This document shows, in pieces, positions 5,529-5,754 of a stretch of DNA of 5,754 nt. The translations under genes were made by a program, and so were the position numbers. The number at the start of each line of letters is the position of its first letter. The stretch's first letter is position 1. Location of the stretch: positions 1 to 5,754 of the forward strand of contig DKLU01000001.1 in the NCBI GenBank assembly GCA_002455915.1. The letters are read 5' to 3'. The notes under the pieces are model-generated. The model saw only the letters and a list, made by a program, of their open reading frames with translations. It had not been told where the DNA came from and ran no database searches. This DNA is from Chryseobacterium sp. UBA6632. Its GTDB lineage: Bacteria; Bacteroidota; Bacteroidia; Flavobacteriales; Weeksellaceae.

Positions 5529-5600
5529 AACGCAAAAGTCACAAAGTTTTTATCTAAAATTCTTGTGGATATTTTTCGTTCGAAAAAGCGTTTCACTCAA
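5529..5600. repeat. Degenerate intergenic repeat, copy 2
   Basis: Here AACGCAAAAGTCACAAAG (5529-5546) is followed by a 7-bp hairpin TTTTTCG/CGAAAAA (5572-5578 with 5581-5587) and GCGTTTCACT (5588-5597). It shares CACAAAG and GCGTTTsACT with the spacer upstream of dapB, in the same order and at similar spacing (48 versus 55 bp between the two words). This suggests two diverged copies of one family. It also holds a one-mismatch DnaA-box word at 5564-5572. No coding frame is present. Edges are approximate. Confidence 0.4.
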
Positions 5601-5676
5601 AAAAAGGAACATTCAATTTATCATAGAAATTAGAAGGACAAACATTGAGGTTATTTACACTTTTAAATGGATGACT

Positions 5677-5754
5677 GCACCCCTAGCCCTGATTGAAACA
5701 TTTGTTGGAGCTCATTTTCTTTTGTTTCGGCGCGGCAGCTTCGCTGCCGCGCCG
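5677..5754 (+). repeat. Dispersed structured element, truncated at contig end
   Basis: GCACCCCTAGCCCTGATTGA (5677-5696), a pyrimidine-rich arm (5711-5727) and a perfect hairpin fill the last 78 bases. The hairpin is CGGCGCGGCAGC (5728-5739), loop TTC, GCTGCCGCGCCG (5743-5754). The arms are 11/12 G+C in an otherwise AT-rich contig, and the contig stops at the last paired base. From memory, elements starting CACCCCTAGCCCTGAT followed by a long variable hairpin are repeated across Chryseobacterium and other Flavobacteriia genomes. If so, the pyrimidine arm should pair with a purine arm beyond the contig end. It may be a structured non-coding RNA or a non-autonomous mobile repeat; I cannot tell which. 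Orientation is nominal. Confidence 0.55.

Noticed and set aside
5728..5754. The terminal hairpin as an intrinsic terminator
   Set aside because: The contig ends at the stem, so no T run can be seen, and no gene reads towards it on the plus strand. The preceding conserved block points to a dispersed structured element instead.
1..5754. CRISPR array, tRNA/rRNA genes, prophage, transposase or defence genes
   Set aside because: No regularly spaced repeats, tRNA-like or rRNA-like sequence, or matching proteins were seen. All six genes are recognisable housekeeping or conserved-family genes.

Overview
The window looks like a complete short-read contig from an AT-rich member of the Flavobacteriia, most likely Chryseobacterium or a close relative in the Weeksellaceae. 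Three things point there. The proteins resemble that group's versions: the N-terminally extended signal peptidase, the short DapB, and TonB with its FNEILFEQRNKEYGAYVLR start. The gene order parA-parB-DUF5683-dapB-lepB is, from memory, common in Flavobacteriia. The promoter-like sites have the Bacteroidota form TTG-N18-23-TAnnTTTG, and Shine-Dalgarno sequences are not obvious.

All six genes lie on the minus strand, so transcription runs from high to low coordinates. In that order: tonB (4419-5267) ends in a strong intrinsic terminator (4357-4394). Next comes parA (3481-4254) with its own promoter (4273-4301), then parB (2514-3404). A DUF5683 envelope protein (1866-2513) starts on the base right after the parB stop codon. 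After a 200-bp spacer carrying a degenerate repeat and a 14-bp palindrome comes dapB (964-1665). A 110-bp spacer with an interrupted inverted repeat follows, then lepB (1-853), cut off by the contig end. The 484 bp upstream of tonB contain no gene. They hold a likely promoter, AT-rich filler, a second degenerate repeat, and the start of what looks like a dispersed structured element that breaks the contig.

The functions are housekeeping: TonB-dependent energy transduction to outer-membrane transporters, chromosome partitioning (ParA/ParB), an uncharacterised exported protein, lysine/diaminopimelate synthesis (DapB) and removal of signal peptides (LepB). They share no pathway. The link most worth attention is the translational junction parB/DUF5683.

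Both contig ends have technical causes. Bases 1-14 match an Illumina adapter end and give the truncated LepB an artificial tail. The right end stops exactly at the last base of a perfect 12-bp GC-rich hairpin. I found no new defence, mobile or biosynthetic system. The best leads are a pair of perfect, inverted DnaA-box sequences that form the tonB terminator just upstream of parA, the DUF5683 gene coupled to parB, and the structured element at the right end.
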